From contig NZ_JAFKJN010000008.1 in NCBI RefSeq assembly GCF_017305915.1, positions 124,001 to 188,000 of the forward strand: a stretch of DNA of 64,000 nt. The letters are read 5' to 3'. Below the pieces are notes generated by a model. It did not search any database, was not told the DNA's origin, and saw only the letters and a program-made list of their open reading frames with translations. The DNA comes from Reyranella sp. Lineage in GTDB: Bacteria > Pseudomonadota > Alphaproteobacteria > Reyranellales > Reyranellaceae. Both the position numbers and the translations under genes were made by a program. Below are positions 62,170 through 64,000 of the stretch, one piece after another. The stretch's first letter is position 1. Every line of letters begins with the position of its first letter.

Positions 62170-62246
62170 GGGAGCGCGCGACTCCAGTCGCGCTCATATG
62201 CTCTCGCGATCGACGAAAATGAGCGCCACTGGAGTGGCGCGCTCCC
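62170..62246. repeat. REPIN-like palindromic element, copy 2
   Basis: Same design as 29125-29202: arms 62170-62193 and 62223-62246, loop 29 nt. The right arm is identical to copy 1. In the left arm the inner hairpin reads GCGCGACT-CC-AGTCGCGC: a C-to-G and a matching G-to-C change keep the stem paired. It lies inside the emrA-emrB gap, only 10 nt after the emrA stop and 7 nt before emrB, so it may alter relative expression of the pair. Confidence 0.9.
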
Positions 62247-62253
62247 AGCCCTG

Positions 62254-63846
62254 ATGGACGCCGACCAGCTTCGCCGCCGCCGCTGGCTGACCGTCGTGGT
62301 CATGATGGCCACGATCATGCAGGCGCTCGACGGCACCATCGCCAACGTGGCGCTGCCCAACATGCAGGGCTCGCTGTCGGCGACCCAGGAGCAGGTCGCC
62401 TGGGTGATCACCTCGTATATCGTGTCGGCGGCGATCGCGACGCCGCTCGCCGGCTTCTGCGCCGTGCGCTTCGGCGTGCGGCGCATCCTGGTCTCTTCGG
62501 TGATCGGCTTCACGATCGCGTCGATGCTGTGCGGCGCCGCCCAGACGCTGCCGCAGCTCGTGGCGTTCCGCACCCTGCAGGGCATCTGCGGCGCTGCCCT
62601 GGTGCCGCTCAGCCAGGCGCTGATGATGGATGCCTACAGCCGCGAGGAGCAGGGCAAGGCGATGGCGATGTGGGGCGTCGGCACCATGCTGGGCCCGATC
62701 AGCGGCCCGACGCTCGGCGGCTGGCTGACCGACGAGTATTCCTGGCGCTGGGTGTTCTACATCAACCTGCCGGTCGGCATCCTGTGCGCGATCGGCCTGA
62801 TGATCCTGGTCAAGAACAAGGCGAGCGACAATCCGCGGCCATTCGACCTGCTCGGCTTCACCCTGCTGGCGATCGCCATCGGCACCTTCCAGCTGATGCT
62901 CGACCGCGGCGAGACGGTCGACTGGTTCGGCTCGAAGGAGATCATCGTCGAGGCGGTGGTGGCTGGCGTGGCGGCCGCGATGTTCGTGCTGCACATGCTG
63001 ACCGACGACCATCCGTTCCTGCCGCGCGACCTGTTCCGCGACCGCAACCTGATGTTGGGCATCATCTTCACCGCCGTCACCGGCCTGCTGATGATCGTCA
63101 CGGCGACGCTGCTGCCGCCCTTCCTGCAGCAGCTCAAGGGCTATCCGGTGTTCACCACCGGCATCGTCATGGCGCCGCGCGGCATCGGCACCATGATCTC
63201 CATGTTCGCGGTGTCGCGCATGATCGGCCGGGTCGATGCGCGCTGGCTGATCGCGATCGGCCTGATGCTCTGCGGCGTGTCGCTCTACGACATGACGCTG
63301 TTCACGCTCGATGTCGACGAATGGCGCATCATCTGGAACGGCTTCCTGCAGGGTGTCGGGCTGGGGCTGGTGTTCCCGCCGCTGACCACGCTCGCCTTCG
63401 CCACGGTGCCGCTGCGCGTGCGCACCGAGGGCGCGGCGCTGAACGCGCTGATGCGCAATCTCGGTGCCTCGATCGGCGTCGCCGCGCTGGTCGCGCTGCT
63501 CGACCGCAACGTCCAGATCAACCGCTCGGAGATCGCCGAGCACCTGACGCCGTTCAACCCGTTCTGGCGGTTCGGCTACGTCCCGATGCAGAACGGCGTG
63601 CCGATCAGCCGCGAGCGGCTGATCGACTACTGGACGCCGATGACGGGCGGCTTCCCGTTCGGCTCGGTGCCGACCGACGATCCCAACAAGCTGATCGGCA
63701 TGTGGGCCGAGGAGCTGAACCGCCAGGCCGCGACCATCGCCTACCTCAACGATTTCCGGGTGCTGGCGGTCTCGGCCATCCTGTTCATCCCGCTGCTGTT
63801 CTTCATGCGCCGCCAGGCCATGCTGGCCCGCCCGAGCCGACGCTAG
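62254..63846 (+). CDS. emrB: DHA2-family drug:H+ antiporter (EmrB type)
   Basis: 530-aa major-facilitator with 14 predicted helices. The DHA2 hallmarks are TIMQALDGTIANVALPNMQG (helix 1), WVITSYIVSAAIATPLAGF (helix 2), RTLQGICGAALVPLSQALMM (motif C region) and WGVGTMLGPISGPTLGGWLT. The second half includes VFTTGIVMAPRGIGTMISMF. It works with EmrA to export hydrophobic toxic compounds across the envelope through a TolC-type channel. The start follows the REPIN-like element, with no clear ribosome-binding site of its own (CCCAGCCCTG upstream). Confidence 0.93.
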   Translation: MDADQLRRRRWLTVVVMMATIMQALDGTIANVALPNMQGSLSATQEQVAWVITSYIVSAAIATPLAGFCAVRFGVRRILVSSVIGFTIASMLCGAAQTLPQLVAFRTLQGICGAALVPLSQALMMDAYSREEQGKAMAMWGVGTMLGPISGPTLGGWLTDEYSWRWVFYINLPVGILCAIGLMILVKNKASDNPRPFDLLGFTLLAIAIGTFQLMLDRGETVDWFGSKEIIVEAVVAGVAAAMFVLHMLTDDHPFLPRDLFRDRNLMLGIIFTAVTGLLMIVTATLLPPFLQQLKGYPVFTTGIVMAPRGIGTMISMFAVSRMIGRVDARWLIAIGLMLCGVSLYDMTLFTLDVDEWRIIWNGFLQGVGLGLVFPPLTTLAFATVPLRVRTEGAALNALMRNLGASIGVAALVALLDRNVQINRSEIAEHLTPFNPFWRFGYVPMQNGVPISRERLIDYWTPMTGGFPFGSVPTDDPNKLIGMWAEELNRQAATIAYLNDFRVLAVSAILFIPLLFFMRRQAMLARPSRR

Positions 63847-63852
63847 CTTCGG

Positions 63853-63881
63853 CTGTCATCCCGAGCGTAGCGAGGGATCCT
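63853..63881. repeat. Single arm of dispersed palindrome family
   Basis: CTGTCATCCCGAGCGTAGCG continuing AGGGATCCT closely matches the arms at 3596-3626 (CTGTCGTCCTGAGGGTAGCG continuing AAGGATCTC); the differences are mostly transitions. No inverted partner is visible here before the GIY-YIG gene starts. Confidence 0.65.
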
Positions 63882-63892
63882 TAACCCCATAC

Positions 63893-64000
63893 ATGCCGAC
63901 GTACTGGACCTGCATCCTGACGAACGCCGCCCGAAACGTTATCTATGTCGGCGTGACGAACGATCTTGAAAAGCGCGTTGCAGAGCATCGGGATGGAAGG
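63893..64000 (+). CDS. GIY-YIG-family nuclease (partial, right edge)
   Basis: The first 36 codons of a gene cut by the window edge. MPTYWTCILTNAARNVIYVG continues VTNDLEKRVAEHRDGR: the family has a (G/V)IY...YIG-like pair, here CILTNAARNVIYVGVTN, followed by the DLEKRVAEH helix with the conserved Arg. It resembles the small YhbQ/UPF0213-type single-domain GIY-YIG proteins (about 90-100 aa). It begins 12 nt after a palindromic repeat arm. Confidence 0.75.
   Translation, partial: MPTYWTCILTNAARNVIYVGVTNDLEKRVAEHRDGR

Overview
The window is about 68% GC, densely packed, and reads as chromosomal DNA of a metabolically versatile soil or water alphaproteobacterium. An ethylmalonyl-CoA mutase, many orphan solute-binding proteins, CaiB-type CoA transferases, Rieske and molybdenum hydroxylases and stop/start-overlapping operons all fit that. 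A Reyranella-like lineage is my best guess, but no rRNA or other phylogenetic marker is present to prove it. I saw no tRNA, rRNA or CRISPR array.

Layout. 1-7.3 kb: a truncated class III adenylate cyclase, a Rieske oxygenase translationally coupled to a MetE-like protein, an Asp/Glu racemase-family protein, small exported or membrane proteins and an LVIVD beta-propeller protein. 7.5-10.4 kb: a two-subunit molybdenum hydroxylase (iorAB type) ending in a strong hairpin. 10.4-14.2 kb: an unusual pair, a GT4 glycosyltransferase fused to a toroid glycosidase-like domain, followed by a GH130 mannoside enzyme. It is flanked on the far side by a second copy of the iorB 3' end plus its terminator. 15-18 kb: a CPA2 antiporter and an orphan peptide-type solute-binding protein. 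18-21.7 kb: the most foreign-looking part, with a lower-GC FRG-domain protein and a convergent three-gene operon (RepA-like AAA ATPase with HTH, small protein, coiled-coil protein). That operon has a near-consensus, probably leaderless promoter and a cluster of GCGTCCGG repeats upstream. 22-26.2 kb: membrane proteins, a GNAT acetyltransferase and a GT39-type glycosyltransferase.

26.2-38.4 kb is one long minus-strand catabolic block, headed by a GntR regulator and divergent from a TctC-type binding protein. It encodes a CaiB CoA transferase, two full-length acyl-CoA carboxyltransferases separated by a free-standing biotin carrier (no biotin carboxylase), an NMT1-type ABC importer, a TPR protein and two amidases. 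The set suggests import of an amide or carboxylic acid, hydrolysis, CoA activation and biotin-dependent carboxyl transfer. 39.5-43.3 kb holds tandem secreted Cys-rich paralogues, a Nudix protein, a hotdog-like protein and a glycosyltransferase. 43.4-52.9 kb is a metal-resistance region: a copper operon (metal-binding leader protein, cupredoxin, CopA multicopper oxidase, CopB) facing a CzcCBA-type RND efflux operon. 52.9-64 kb carries ethylmalonyl-CoA mutase, DUF898 plus M48 protease, a cytochrome c/enolase-superfamily pair, citramalate synthase, an EmrAB-type exporter and the start of a GIY-YIG nuclease.

Several families of dispersed palindromic repeats punctuate the window. The clearest is a REPIN-like element at 29.1 and 62.2 kb, whose arms are themselves hairpins with compensatory changes. 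Many coupled starts (ATGA or GTGA overlaps) define the operons.
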